Source of the DNA: Paenalicyclobacillus mengziensis
Lineage (GTDB): Bacteria > Bacillota > Bacilli > Alicyclobacillales > Alicyclobacillaceae
Assembly (NCBI RefSeq): GCF_017298635.1
Contig: NZ_CP071182.1
Coordinates: 4,378,001 to 4,442,000 of the forward strand
Reading direction: 5' to 3'
Length of the DNA stretch: 64,000 nucleotides
The notes beneath the pieces are model-generated. The model was not told the DNA's origin and searched no databases. It saw only the letters and a program-made list of their open reading frames with translations. The translations under genes were made by a program, and so were the position numbers. Below are positions 53,734-62,158 of the stretch, in pieces (position 1 is the first letter of the stretch; each line of letters starts with the position of its first letter).

Positions 53734-53745
53734 GAGGAGGATAAT

Positions 53746-54360
53746 ATGCAGCGTTTTTTGCAAGTCAGTCTAGCTCTCATTCTCACGACAACGGCTTGTA
53801 TTGTGTATCCAGATACCGCAAAAGCCCAGGTCCATTCGATTTTCAACACCTCCTATCCAAAGACCATACGAGTCGCCATCCGAGCCAACAACAATCCTGT
53901 AAGCCCCATTCTCTACGTACAAACGCTTGGGTTCGAGGAATATTGTCAAGACGTGTTGCCAAATGAATGGGGGCCGAGTTGGAACCTTGAATCATTGAAG
54001 GCGGGAGCCATTGCCATCAAGATGTTTGCGTGGTACTACACATTGCATCCGACCACAGAAAGCGGTTTTACGTACGACGTGGATAACACCACGAACTTTC
54101 AAGAATTTAAGTACCTTAGCGGGCGTGTAAAAACAGACCTCGCCACGCAAGAAACCTGGAATATGGTTTACGTACCAGCGAACGGAGCGATTACACAGTT
54201 GAACTATCGTGCCGGTGCTCCATTCCGAGAAAACCGGAGCTATCTTGGAACCTACATGATGTCCCAATGGGGGTCTGAGTACTGGGGTAGTAAGGCAAAA
54301 CTGCCCTTTGAAAGCATTCTCCGCATGTACTACCCGGGCTACACGTTGAAATTTGTGTGA
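53746..54360 (+). CDS. SpoIID/LytB domain protein
   Basis: A 204-aa exported protein with a signal peptide (ending near DTAKAQ) and a SpoIID domain: LGFEEYCQDVLPNEWGPSWN and the KAGAIAIKMFAWYY helix, in which the Glu of the catalytic region is present. SpoIID proteins are lytic transglycosylases that cut denuded glycan during engulfment, or modify spore or lytic regulators. This short form lacks the N-terminal extension of SpoIID itself. AGGAGGAGG precedes the ATG. Confidence 0.85.
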   Translation: MQRFLQVSLALILTTTACIVYPDTAKAQVHSIFNTSYPKTIRVAIRANNNPVSPILYVQTLGFEEYCQDVLPNEWGPSWNLESLKAGAIAIKMFAWYYTLHPTTESGFTYDVDNTTNFQEFKYLSGRVKTDLATQETWNMVYVPANGAITQLNYRAGAPFRENRSYLGTYMMSQWGSEYWGSKAKLPFESILRMYYPGYTLKFV

Positions 54361-54527
54361 GATAGTCCCCTTCCTTGAAACGTCTCGTGGTGATGATGAA
54401 TCATATCACGCTGCCCGCTTCTCTCTGGCCTTCATGCGCTTCCAATCAGTCATCCATTCGAGTAGAGTTAAAGGATGACCTCTACTGGGGCGAGGAGAGC
54501 CAAACGAAGCCGGGAGGAGGAAGCCAG

Positions 54528-54797
54528 ATGCGTGCGGATGTTGTCGTTTACACCACCAGCAATTGAGGAAAATGCTTTCTTGTGAAAGAGTTTCTTTCAC
54601 GTCGACATATTCCGTTTCAAGAAGTTCACCTATTTCGTCAAGCGAACGCCATTGACGACCTGATGCGCCTAACGGGCTCATTCACGGCACCTGTGGCGAT
54701 TGTCGGAAAGCGGTTCGTACGTGGATACGATCCCGTTTTGCTGAGCCGTCTCCTTGAAGAAGAAGGCTGGCTTTCGAGGGATAACAATGGCTCGTGA
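54528..54797 (+). CDS. Glutaredoxin with in-frame TGA at the active-site Cys (candidate selenoprotein)
   Basis: Read through one TGA (54564-54566), the gene encodes an 89-aa glutaredoxin: VVVYTTSN-U13-GK-C16-FLVKEFL, then HIPFQEVHLF, the cis-Pro loop TAPVAIVG and KRFVRGYDP. The TGA replaces exactly the first cysteine of the CxxC motif. Translation starts at ATG 54528 behind GGGAGGAGG. Without readthrough the product would be 12 residues. A hairpin at 54582-54600 has the position and loop G expected of a bacterial SECIS element. Alternatives are a nonsense mutation or a UGA-reading tRNA-Cys. The same substitution occurs in the disulfide oxidoreductase at 57.3 kb. Confidence 0.85.
54582..54600 (+). 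promoter_or_regulatory. SECIS-like hairpin of the glutaredoxin gene
   Basis: GTGAAAG (54582-54588) pairs with CTTTCAC (54594-54600) around the five-base loop AGTTT. The loop begins 22 bases after the TGA and has G in its second position. This fits the bacterial SECIS model (loop 16-37 bases downstream, G among the first two loop bases). Confidence 0.65.
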
Positions 54798-54805
54798 ATC
54801 CATTG

Positions 54806-54840
54806 CAACAGGGACCCCTCTCGCAAGGTGGTCCCTGTTG
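54806..54840. terminator. Bidirectional terminator after the glutaredoxin gene
   Basis: CAACAGGGACC (54806-54816) pairs perfectly with GGTCCCTGTTG (54830-54840). It lies between the convergent glutaredoxin and DUF1028 genes. Confidence 0.78.
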
Positions 54841-54845
54841 TGTCA

Positions 54846-55727
54846 TCAGTATTTGCGCATGAACTCAAGTACGAGACGGTCAATCACGGCTTCATCGGTC
54901 CAACGGTCATCGAAGTTTTCAGTAAGGAAATACGCCTGAAGCTGTGATTGCGTCTGTGCATCATAAGCGCTACCGGTGCCTGGATGGTAGCCATGACCCG
55001 CCAGAAGTACTCGAATTTCATCCAAGGTCGCCCCCATAATCGGAAGCCTGTCTTCCGGAGCTGTACGACCGAAATACAAGCGTTGAAGGGCCAGTAACCG
55101 CTTGAGTTCCTCGATTGGCGACGAATGGTCGTCAACGCGGAGATCAATGTACCTGTCGTTGAACCCGCCATAGCCCGCTCCAGCTTTGGCCACGTACAAA
55201 GCTGCGCCCTGCATACCGCGCTTGTCACCGCCAGCTTGCTGTGCCAGTGTAAGCGCAGACAGCAATCTATCAGGAAGCGAGCCCTCAGCTTGAAACCCTT
55301 TCACCAGACCATCTATAACAGCCGAGTTTGCCAAGATGTTCCCCTGTGCAGCAAATCCCGGCCCGGCAATTCCACCTGCGTAGTCAAAGCAATCCTTACC
55401 TGTGAACGTCGCACTGCGACCAGCCATGTCGACGATGCCGAGCTGACGGGTTTCCCCATCGGGATCTGCTGCAACGAGGCGCTCTATCACCTGCTCAGGG
55501 TGCAGACCTTGGCTCAACAATTCGAGACCTTTCGGTCCGTAGCTTGTATTTGCCCAACTTTGGGTGGCTACTGCTCCACTGCCTGCGCTCACCCACGGAA
55601 CGACAGCACCGACCGCAAGAAATTTTGACTGGACAGCAACACCAATTTCACCCGTGCTTGTATCGACACCGACAATTGAAAACGTCGCTACGGCTGGCAA
55701 GCCGTCTAAGGCCGGCGTTTTTGACAT
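54846..55727 (-). CDS. DUF1028 family Ntn-hydrolase-like protein
   Basis: A 293-aa protein of the DUF1028 family, related in fold to Ntn-hydrolases. Signatures are ATFSIVGVDTSTGEIGVAVQSKFLAVG at the N-terminus (given here in part: FSIVGVDTSTGEIGVAVQ), GQLG-like IVDMAGRSATFTG and AQGNILANSAV. A C-terminal peptidoglycan-binding-like helix region (GYHPGTGSAYDAQTQSQLQAY) follows. The substrate is unknown. ATG at 55727 follows TAGGAG. Confidence 0.85.
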   Translation of the reverse strand: MSKTPALDGLPAVATFSIVGVDTSTGEIGVAVQSKFLAVGAVVPWVSAGSGAVATQSWANTSYGPKGLELLSQGLHPEQVIERLVAADPDGETRQLGIVDMAGRSATFTGKDCFDYAGGIAGPGFAAQGNILANSAVIDGLVKGFQAEGSLPDRLLSALTLAQQAGGDKRGMQGAALYVAKAGAGYGGFNDRYIDLRVDDHSSPIEELKRLLALQRLYFGRTAPEDRLPIMGATLDEIRVLLAGHGYHPGTGSAYDAQTQSQLQAYFLTENFDDRWTDEAVIDRLVLEFMRKY

Positions 55728-55776
55728 GGCTATCACGCTCCTATAGTGGTAACCTCTGTTTTGACAATTGCCGCTG

Positions 55777-56715
55777 TTATAGCTGAAACTTTTCCAGGGT
55801 TTCCGTCAAAATGGGAACGACTTGTTTTTTGCGCGACACAACACCCCTCAGCAACGCCGTGTTGTTGTTCAGTGTCACGTGATATGCCTGTTCCACCGCA
55901 TGCCGAGCGCGCCCGAGCACCAAAGCTGCGGAATTGCTGTTCAAGATGTCCGTGACAACGAGGACAAACAAGTCGAGTTCCTTGTCAGCGATGACTTTAG
56001 CAATTACGTTCTCAAGTTCATCCTGCTTTACCATCACGTCGTTTGTATCTACCGTATTTACCTGTGCAATTTCCACTTTATAGGTGCCCATTGGAAACTC
56101 TTTTGCGTCAAGCGAAATGAGCTCAAGAGCGGTCTTGTCGCCAAGGTCTGCTCCGGCCTTGAGCATTTGTAGACCGTATTCTTCATAGTCGACGGCGGCA
56201 ATTTCGGCAAGAGCCTGAACCGCTTTGACATCTTCCTCCGTGCATGTGGGGGATTTCAGAAGTAGCGTGTCTGAAATGATGGCGGACAACATCAACCCTG
56301 CAATCGGCTGTGGGATAGAGAGCCCATTTTCAAAGTACATCTTGCGCAGGATGGTCGCCGTACAGCCAACGGGTTCCGCCCGGTAATAAAGCGGTTGGCT
56401 GGTCTCAAAGTTGGCGATCCGGTGGTGGTCGATGACCTCCGTCACATGAACAGCATCAATGTCGGATGCACTTTGTTGGCGCTCATTGTGGTCGACCAGA
56501 ATGACGTCCTTCGCTTCATCGGCAACAGCACTCACCAACCGAGGTGCTTCGACCTGAAAGTGTTTCAGCACAAATTCTGTTTCCGGGTTGATGTCACCAA
56601 GGCGCAGTGCCTCGACGGACAACCCCAGCTGTGTTTTAAGGTCCGCGTATGCGAGCGCAGAGCATATGGAGTCAGTATCTGGATTCTTGTGTCCAAAAAT
56701 AACGACCTTGTTCAT
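55777..56715 (-). CDS. ppaC: Manganese-dependent inorganic pyrophosphatase
   Basis: A 312-aa family II pyrophosphatase (DHH superfamily) that hydrolyses pyrophosphate. Metal-binding motifs are [17 protein letters not shown] and VIDHHR, and the C-terminal substrate motif SRKKQVVP is present. AAGGAGG precedes the ATG at 56715; the open frame extends further without a start signal. No CBS or DRTGG regulatory insert is present. Confidence 0.95.
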   Translation of the reverse strand: MNKVVIFGHKNPDTDSICSALAYADLKTQLGLSVEALRLGDINPETEFVLKHFQVEAPRLVSAVADEAKDVILVDHNERQQSASDIDAVHVTEVIDHHRIANFETSQPLYYRAEPVGCTATILRKMYFENGLSIPQPIAGLMLSAIISDTLLLKSPTCTEEDVKAVQALAEIAAVDYEEYGLQMLKAGADLGDKTALELISLDAKEFPMGTYKVEIAQVNTVDTNDVMVKQDELENVIAKVIADKELDLFVLVVTDILNSNSAALVLGRARHAVEQAYHVTLNNNTALLRGVVSRKKQVVPILTETLEKFQL

Positions 56716-56875
56716 GTTATCCTCCTTATTCAACCTTGTCCTACTAATCATACGTGACAACACGGCAACAGTAAAATCCCCGGTTGCCTATTATGTGACA
56801 CTTGGTCCGTTTTTTTCTGCATCAAGAGTGGTAAAGTATTGATGTCCGACCACTTAACAAAGGAGGCGAGTCTAA

Positions 56876-57529
56876 GTGCTGATCTCAGAGAAGAATCGCA
56901 GAGCCATCCAGGAACGTTTCAAAGAGCTCAAGGGCCCTGTGGTTATCCAATTCTTCGAGTCTTCCCTGAATTGCCAGTCTTGTACCGAAGTGAATCAGTT
57001 GTTACGGGAACTCGTGGAATTGTCAGACCTCCTGACACTCGAGGTCTACAACGTGTATGCCGACGAGGAGAAGGCCAAGGCCCTTGGTATTACCGAAGCG
57101 CCAGTGATTGTCTTGATGGATGACAGGCGGGTTGATTTTGGAATCCGTTTCTACGGTGCGCCAAGTGGGTACGAGTTCGCGACATTGCTCGAGGACATCA
57201 TCATGGTGTCAGAAGGCGATTCCGGCCTGTCCGATGAGACCAGGAAAGCCCTGGCCAACTTGCAGCAATCCGTGAACCTCAAGGTTTTTGTTACACCCAC
57301 CTGACCGTACTGTCCAGCCGCGGTGCGGCTTGCACATCAATTTGCCTACGAGTCTCAGTCTGTTACTGGTGTAATGGTAGAGGCATCGGAGTTTATGGAA
57401 TTGGCCAACAAGTTCAGTGTGTACGGTGTGCCTAAAACGGTGATTAATGACGCGGATGACTACTCCTTAGAGGGTGCAGCTCCCGAACATATGCTACTTG
57501 AAAGAGTCACTGCTGCAATTCAAGGGTAG
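56876..57529 (+). CDS. Two-domain protein disulfide oxidoreductase with in-frame TGA (candidate selenoprotein)
   Basis: Read through the TGA at 57302-57304, this is a 217-aa PDO-type protein with two thioredoxin folds. Domain 1 has SLNCQSC and the cis-Pro loop TEAPVIVLM. Domain 2 has VFVTPT-U143-PYC-PAAVRLAHQFA and VYGVPKTVIND. In homologues the second site is CPYC; here its first cysteine codon is TGA. Without readthrough, the second domain would be lost. AAAGGAGG precedes the GTG start. A stem-loop begins 11 bases after the TGA. The first site uses ordinary Cys codons. Confidence 0.87.
57316..57330 (+). promoter_or_regulatory. SECIS-like hairpin of the PDO gene
   Basis: AGCCGC (57316-57321) pairs with GCGGCT (57325-57330) around the loop GGT. 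The loop starts 17 bases after the TGA and begins with G, as expected for bacterial SECIS elements. Confidence 0.6.
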
Positions 57530-57626
57530 CAGAATCACCCTCGAAAACGCTTAAAGTTGTGTCGGACAAGAAGAGGATGTCACCGAAGCAGTCGCTCATA
57601 TTGACAGTTTCCTCAAGTTGTATGCG

Positions 57627-57668
57627 GCCGCCCATTCGTCAGTCGATGAATGGTCGGCTGCATTTTTC
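57627..57668 (+). terminator. Terminator of the PDO gene
   Basis: GCCGCCCATTCGTC (57627-57640) pairs with GATGAATGGTCGGC (57645-57658) with two imperfect pairs, followed by TGCATTTTTCTTC. Confidence 0.75.
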
Positions 57669-57679
57669 TTCAACTTCTC

Positions 57680-58939
57680 CTATGAAAACCGTTCCCAGAT
57701 TAAGACCCCGTTTTGCCCGCCAAATCCAAAGGAATTGCTCAGTACCCGGTTCACTCGTTGCGCCTGTGCTAAATTTCGGATGAGATAAGGCGGAGCCAGC
57801 TTATCGGGATTGTCACAGTTGGCCGTCGGCGGCAACAGGTCTGTCTCAATTGCCTTGATACAAGCAACACTCTCAATCGCTCCTGCCGTTCCAAGCAGGT
57901 GACCCGTTGCTCCCTTGATGGAACTGACCGGAATGCTTGCGAGATGCGTTGTGAATACGCGTTCGAGGGCGCGGCATTCTGCTGCGTCACCGGCCGGCGT
58001 CGAAGTGGCGTGGGCATTAATATAATCGATGTCTGACGGTGTCAGCCCTGCAGATTTCAGTGCCCGCACCATCGCTGCCGCGGCCCCTTCCCCATCTGGG
58101 TGCGGTGCGGTTTCGTGGTACGCATCGTTTGAAGAACCGTATCCTGTAAGCTCCGCATAAATCCGAGCACCTCGAGCCATGGCGTGTTCAAGTTCTTCGA
58201 GCACAAGGATGGCAGCTCCTTCGCCCATGACCATACCTTGGCGGTCGATGTCAAAGGGCCTCGACCACTGCGACATGTCGTCAGGTCCGCTCAGTGCGAG
58301 TGCCCCGGATGACTTTAGTCCAGCCAAAATTACGCGCGTAAACAGACACTCGGCTCCCCCTGCGAGTACCATGTCCACCTCTCCGTTTCGAAGCCAATAA
58401 GCTGCTTCGCCAATTGCATTCGCGGAGGATGCACAAGCTGTGGAGTACGTCATGGACGGTCCTTGGACATGATAACGCATGGCAATTGCACCCGCTGCTG
58501 CATTCGGTATTGACTTTGACACGAGCCTCGGACTCACGCGTGTTGATGTGGTCAATTTGACCGCACCTGCTTCCAGAGATTGCACACCGCCAAACGCAGA
58601 CCCCATCGCAATACCAACTCTGCCGGTCAGGTCCCCGTCGCCGAACGGATACTCTGCTTCACCATCAAACCCTGCGTCAATAATGGCCTCTCGTGCAGCA
58701 ACCAACGCCATCTGAGTAAACCGGTCTGTGTCCATGACCAACTTCCGGGACAAATGGTCATTTGCTTCAAAGTCTCGCGCCTCGGCTGCCACGGGTACCC
58801 ACTCAGAAAGCGCAACATCTGACATCGCCCGAACGGCTGATTCACCTTTGACAAGGCCGCCCCAAAATGTGGATACGCCAACACCAAATGGGGTGACACT
58901 GCCCATACCAGTAACGACAATCCTTACTCGTGAAGCCAT
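57680..58939 (-). CDS. fabF: 3-oxoacyl-ACP synthase II
   Basis: A 419-aa condensing enzyme of fatty-acid synthesis that elongates acyl-ACP with malonyl-ACP. The Cys-His-His triad is Cys169 (YSTACASSAN), His in NAHATSTPAGD and His in KGATGHLLGTAG; the C-terminus NSFGFGGQNG is typical. It stands apart from other fab genes, next to an acyl-CoA ligase gene. It may be a secondary copy, as the main fabF is usually in the fab operon. Confidence 0.93.
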   Translation of the reverse strand: MASRVRIVVTGMGSVTPFGVGVSTFWGGLVKGESAVRAMSDVALSEWVPVAAEARDFEANDHLSRKLVMDTDRFTQMALVAAREAIIDAGFDGEAEYPFGDGDLTGRVGIAMGSAFGGVQSLEAGAVKLTTSTRVSPRLVSKSIPNAAAGAIAMRYHVQGPSMTYSTACASSANAIGEAAYWLRNGEVDMVLAGGAECLFTRVILAGLKSSGALALSGPDDMSQWSRPFDIDRQGMVMGEGAAILVLEELEHAMARGARIYAELTGYGSSNDAYHETAPHPDGEGAAAAMVRALKSAGLTPSDIDYINAHATSTPAGDAAECRALERVFTTHLASIPVSSIKGATGHLLGTAGAIESVACIKAIETDLLPPTANCDNPDKLAPPYLIRNLAQAQRVNRVLSNSFGFGGQNGVLIWERFS

Positions 58940-59088
58940 CTACCTTTCCCCTTCCTGAAAACCACCGCGAACCTTCGTCGATAATAAAGTCCATGAGATC
59001 ATAAAGTCCATGATAGGTTTGGTACTGAGAAAATTCAACCAACCGGTTCCGAATTCCTATGATAGAATGCATGATCCGTGTAGAGTCA

Positions 59089-59125
59089 AAAGCGTACCCA
59101 CCAAGGCATTCAGTGGGTACGCTTT
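59089..59125 (-). terminator. Terminator between acyl-CoA ligase and fabF
   Basis: AAAGCGTACCCAC (59089-59101) pairs perfectly with GTGGGTACGCTTT (59113-59125); on the minus strand it is followed by TTTTGAC. It ends the acyl-CoA ligase transcript. Confidence 0.85.
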
Positions 59126-59197
59126 GTCATGTTTTAGACCAAGCTGCACACATACCGAGAGCCAACCTGAACTGCAGCCGGACATCGTCGACAAGAG

Positions 59198-60925
59198 TTA
59201 GGCCTCTTTCATGTTGAGTCGGTTGATGGCTATGTCTCGCAGTCGAAACTTTTGAATCTTCCCGGTTCCAGTCATCGGCCATTCTCCCGGGTCCATAAAC
59301 CAAATGTGGCGCGGAATTTTAAATTTCGCCAGCGATTCGTGGCACCAGTCAAGGAGTTCCCGGCGTGTCACGCGAATGCCTGCACGCAGCTCGACGAACG
59401 CGACACCCGCTTCGGTCGTAAGCGTGTCTGGAACCCCCACGACGTATGCCTGGCGCACTGCCGGGTGTGCGGTAAGGATGTCCTCCACCTCTCTTGGCGC
59501 TACGTTTTCTCCGGAAACCTTGTACATGTCCTTGGAACGTCCAAGCAACTCAATGTAACCGAATTCATCAATGCGCCCGAGGTCACCGCTCCGAAACCAT
59601 CCGTCCTTGTCAATCACTGCTGCCGTCTCATCTGGTTTCTTATAATAGCCGCGTGTGACAATATTGCCCCGTACTGTCAACTCCCCAACTTCGCCAAGCG
59701 GCAAATCCTCGCCCGTATCCGGGTCGACCACCTTGTACTGCACGTTGGCACCGCCGTATTCCTTTAGTCCCGACGACCCCGCTGGCTTAATCCGGCCGAC
59801 TCGGGTCGAGATGCGGTCAGGTGCATCTCCTACTTCGTTATGTACGGTAGAAGCCGTGACCTCAGTACCACCGTAACCAGTCGCGAGTTCCGTAACACCA
59901 AAAGTCTTGACTGCTCGTTCCCATACAGGAATAGGGGCTGGGGCGGCAGCGCACATCAGCGCGCGCATGTGGGACCACCTGTAATTGCCTACATCGGGAT
60001 GGTCTAGCAAAGCCACCAACATCGAGGGGACGCACAAGAAGTCGTTGGCCTCATACCGGTCCATGAGCTCCAGCGTTTGCTTCGGTACAAACGATGGAGC
60101 GGTGATGATGGTGCCTCCCACAAACGAGGCGGCCAACAACCCTTCCTCCAGTGCAAACACGTGATACAGTGGCAGCGCCGTGCAGATTCGCCTGCCGTCT
60201 TCGAAAGCTCTACTCAAGCAAGTCGCAAAGGAACAGCGAAGAAAGTTCTCGTGCGTAAGCATGACTCCTTTAGGTTTCCCGGTCGATCCGGAGGTGTAAA
60301 TGATACAGGCGGTTTCGTCTGGGTATTCGCTGGCTTGCCATCGGTCATGCAATTGTGCGTCAGAGACCTCGCTTGCCCCCTCGAGAAAGCTATCCCAGGA
60401 ACGTAGATTGTCAGGTATCGGTTCGTCTCCCCGCTCTCCACCGGTTGGAATGCAAACCACTTCAAAGAGAGTGGCACTGCCGCTTTCACGGTAGACCTCT
60501 AGGCGCTCCGAAACCCCTCTCGCATGAGCTACGCCAAAAGCCGATTGGTGCATGAGGAGATACTGTGAATCGGATTGGCGCAACACGTAATCGAGTTCGT
60601 CCGGCCGCAGCATGGTATTCACGGGTATGCCCACGGCGCCAACGAGAGCTACGCCAATGAATGCAAAAACAAACTCTGGCTCGTTGGCCATGAGGATGGC
60701 GACGTGGTCGCGTCGTCTAACCCCAAGCGCCAGCAACGACTTTGCAACCTGCCTGGCTTGTTGCCACACTTCGTCATAGCTGTACCGCGAATCCGGCGTA
60801 ATGAGCAACGTCCGGTCGCGATAAAGTTCGCAGTACACAGCGAAGTGTGTCGCAAGCGTTCTACGTTCCCAGGTTGGAAGTAGATTGTAAAGGTCAGTCC
60901 TTCTTTCATCCACCGTTTTTTGCAT
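59198..60925 (-). CDS. AMP-forming acyl-CoA synthetase
   Basis: A 575-aa ANL-superfamily ligase that activates a carboxylic acid as acyl-AMP and then acyl-CoA. Motifs are the P-loop ACIIYTSGSTGKPKGVML (A3), GYGGTEVT (A5), GWFRSGDLGRIDEFGYIEL and the A10 lysine in TGTGKIQKFRLRD. It resembles long-chain or medium-chain fatty acyl-CoA ligases, but the substrate is open. AAGGAGG lies 13 bases before the ATG. It is followed by fabF on the same strand after a terminator. Confidence 0.9.
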   Translation of the reverse strand: MQKTVDERRTDLYNLLPTWERRTLATHFAVYCELYRDRTLLITPDSRYSYDEVWQQARQVAKSLLALGVRRRDHVAILMANEPEFVFAFIGVALVGAVGIPVNTMLRPDELDYVLRQSDSQYLLMHQSAFGVAHARGVSERLEVYRESGSATLFEVVCIPTGGERGDEPIPDNLRSWDSFLEGASEVSDAQLHDRWQASEYPDETACIIYTSGSTGKPKGVMLTHENFLRCSFATCLSRAFEDGRRICTALPLYHVFALEEGLLAASFVGGTIITAPSFVPKQTLELMDRYEANDFLCVPSMLVALLDHPDVGNYRWSHMRALMCAAAPAPIPVWERAVKTFGVTELATGYGGTEVTASTVHNEVGDAPDRISTRVGRIKPAGSSGLKEYGGANVQYKVVDPDTGEDLPLGEVGELTVRGNIVTRGYYKKPDETAAVIDKDGWFRSGDLGRIDEFGYIELLGRSKDMYKVSGENVAPREVEDILTAHPAVRQAYVVGVPDTLTTEAGVAFVELRAGIRVTRRELLDWCHESLAKFKIPRHIWFMDPGEWPMTGTGKIQKFRLRDIAINRLNMKEA

Positions 60926-60961
60926 CGTATCGACCGCGCCTCCTTAATAGACCGTATTTTC

Positions 60962-60997
60962 TGTCTATTGTATCACGGATGTCTATTGTATCACGGA
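60962..60997. repeat. Perfect 18-bp tandem duplication
   Basis: TGTCTATTGTATCACGGA occurs at 60962-60979 and 60980-60997, between the divergent acyl-CoA ligase and aldo/keto reductase genes, where promoters for both should lie. Confidence 0.95.
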
Positions 60998-61087
60998 TGT
61001 CTAAAGCATCGTGGTAATTGCGGTTCATTTTGGGTATCGTGAAAGAGACAGTGGACTGTCTATGAATCTGTGAGGTGAAAAGCACAT

Positions 61088-62074
61088 ATGCAACAGCGTC
61101 AGTTGGGCAAACAGGGGCTCGTCGTAAGCACTCTCGGTCTCGGGTGTATGGGCATGTCCGATTTCTACAGCGGCCGCGATGAAACGGAGTCCATCCGCAC
61201 CATTCACCGTGCCATCGACCTTGGCGTCACCTTTTTTGACACTGCAGACATGTACGGAGTCGGTCACAACGAAGAGTTAGTGGGCAAGGCTCTGAAAGGG
61301 AGGCGGGAGCAAGTCATCATTGCCACCAAATTTGGTAATGTGCGATCCGTTGAAGGGGCCTTCCTTGGTATTAACGGCCGCCCTGATTATGTAAAAGCGG
61401 CATGTGACGCAAGCCTCAAACGGCTTGGAGTCGAATACATCGACCTTTACTATCAACACCGGGTCGACCCGAATACGCCCATTGAGGAAACAGTTGGAGC
61501 GATGGCGGACCTCGTCAAGGAAGGTAAGGTGAGATACCTTGGTCTCTCTGAAGCGGCGCCGGAAACAATTCGCCGCGCACACAAGGTCCACCCAATAACT
61601 GCGCTGCAGACAGAGTACTCGTTATGGAGCCGCGACGTCGAAGACGAAGTCCTGCCAACAGTCCGTGAACTCGGTGTCGGGTTTGTCCCGTACAGCCCCC
61701 TCGGTCGAGGATTCCTGACAGGGCGTTTCAAGTCTTTTGAAGACCTGCCAGAGGACGACTATCGGCGCAATTCACCACGGTTCCAAGGCGAAAACTTCAA
61801 TCGGAACCTTGAACTGGTACAGCTAATTGAAGCAATGGCACGAGAAAAGGGCTGTTCTCCTGCACAGTTGGCCCTTGCTTGGCTACTTCATCAGGGTGAA
61901 GACATTGTTCCGATTCCAGGCACCAAACAAGTGCGCTATCTAGAGGAAAATATTGATGCACTGAGTGTCACGTTCAACGCGGAAGACCTCGCTAAGATTG
62001 AACAAATCGCCCCAAAAGGGGTGGCCGCAGGAGAACGCTATCCTGCTGCAGCGATGCAATCGGTGCACCGCTGA
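61088..62074 (+). CDS. Aldo/keto reductase
   Basis: A 328-aa NADPH-dependent reductase with the TIM-barrel AKR fold. The tetrad is visible: Asp in FFDTADMYG, Tyr in DMYG, Lys in IATKFGN and His in YYQHRVD. The C-terminal cofactor motif [14 protein letters not shown] is typical of the AKR13-like group (YakC-type). The substrate is unknown. GTGAGGTGAAAAG precedes the ATG. Confidence 0.92.
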   Translation: MQQRQLGKQGLVVSTLGLGCMGMSDFYSGRDETESIRTIHRAIDLGVTFFDTADMYGVGHNEELVGKALKGRREQVIIATKFGNVRSVEGAFLGINGRPDYVKAACDASLKRLGVEYIDLYYQHRVDPNTPIEETVGAMADLVKEGKVRYLGLSEAAPETIRRAHKVHPITALQTEYSLWSRDVEDEVLPTVRELGVGFVPYSPLGRGFLTGRFKSFEDLPEDDYRRNSPRFQGENFNRNLELVQLIEAMAREKGCSPAQLALAWLLHQGEDIVPIPGTKQVRYLEENIDALSVTFNAEDLAKIEQIAPKGVAAGERYPAAAMQSVHR

Positions 62075-62090
62075 ACCTGTTGCACGCATG

Positions 62091-62132
62091 CCGTGCATAA
62101 CGCGTGACTAGCGACTAGCGCATTATGCACGG
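62091..62132. terminator. Bidirectional terminator hairpin
   Basis: CCGTGCATAACGCG (62091-62104) pairs with CGCATTATGCACGG (62119-62132) with one G-T pair; the loop contains GACTAGC twice. It lies between convergent genes and has no clear T-run. Confidence 0.7.
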
Positions 62133-62158
62133 CCCCATACGGTGTAACGTGCATACAA

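Noticed and set aside
54582..54797. A separate 71-aa glutaredoxin fragment starting at GTG 54582
   Set aside because: It has no ribosome binding site and lacks the active-site strand; the full gene starts at 54528 and reads through TGA.
57323..57529. A separate 68-aa ORF after the PDO gene
   Set aside because: It is the C-terminal part of the PDO second domain in the same frame beyond the TGA, not an independent gene.
57540..57740. A short plus-strand ORF beyond the PDO gene with GQEEDVTEAVAHIDSFLKLY-like sequence
   Set aside because: No start codon or ribosome binding site in frame; it runs through the PDO terminator and into the antisense of fabF.
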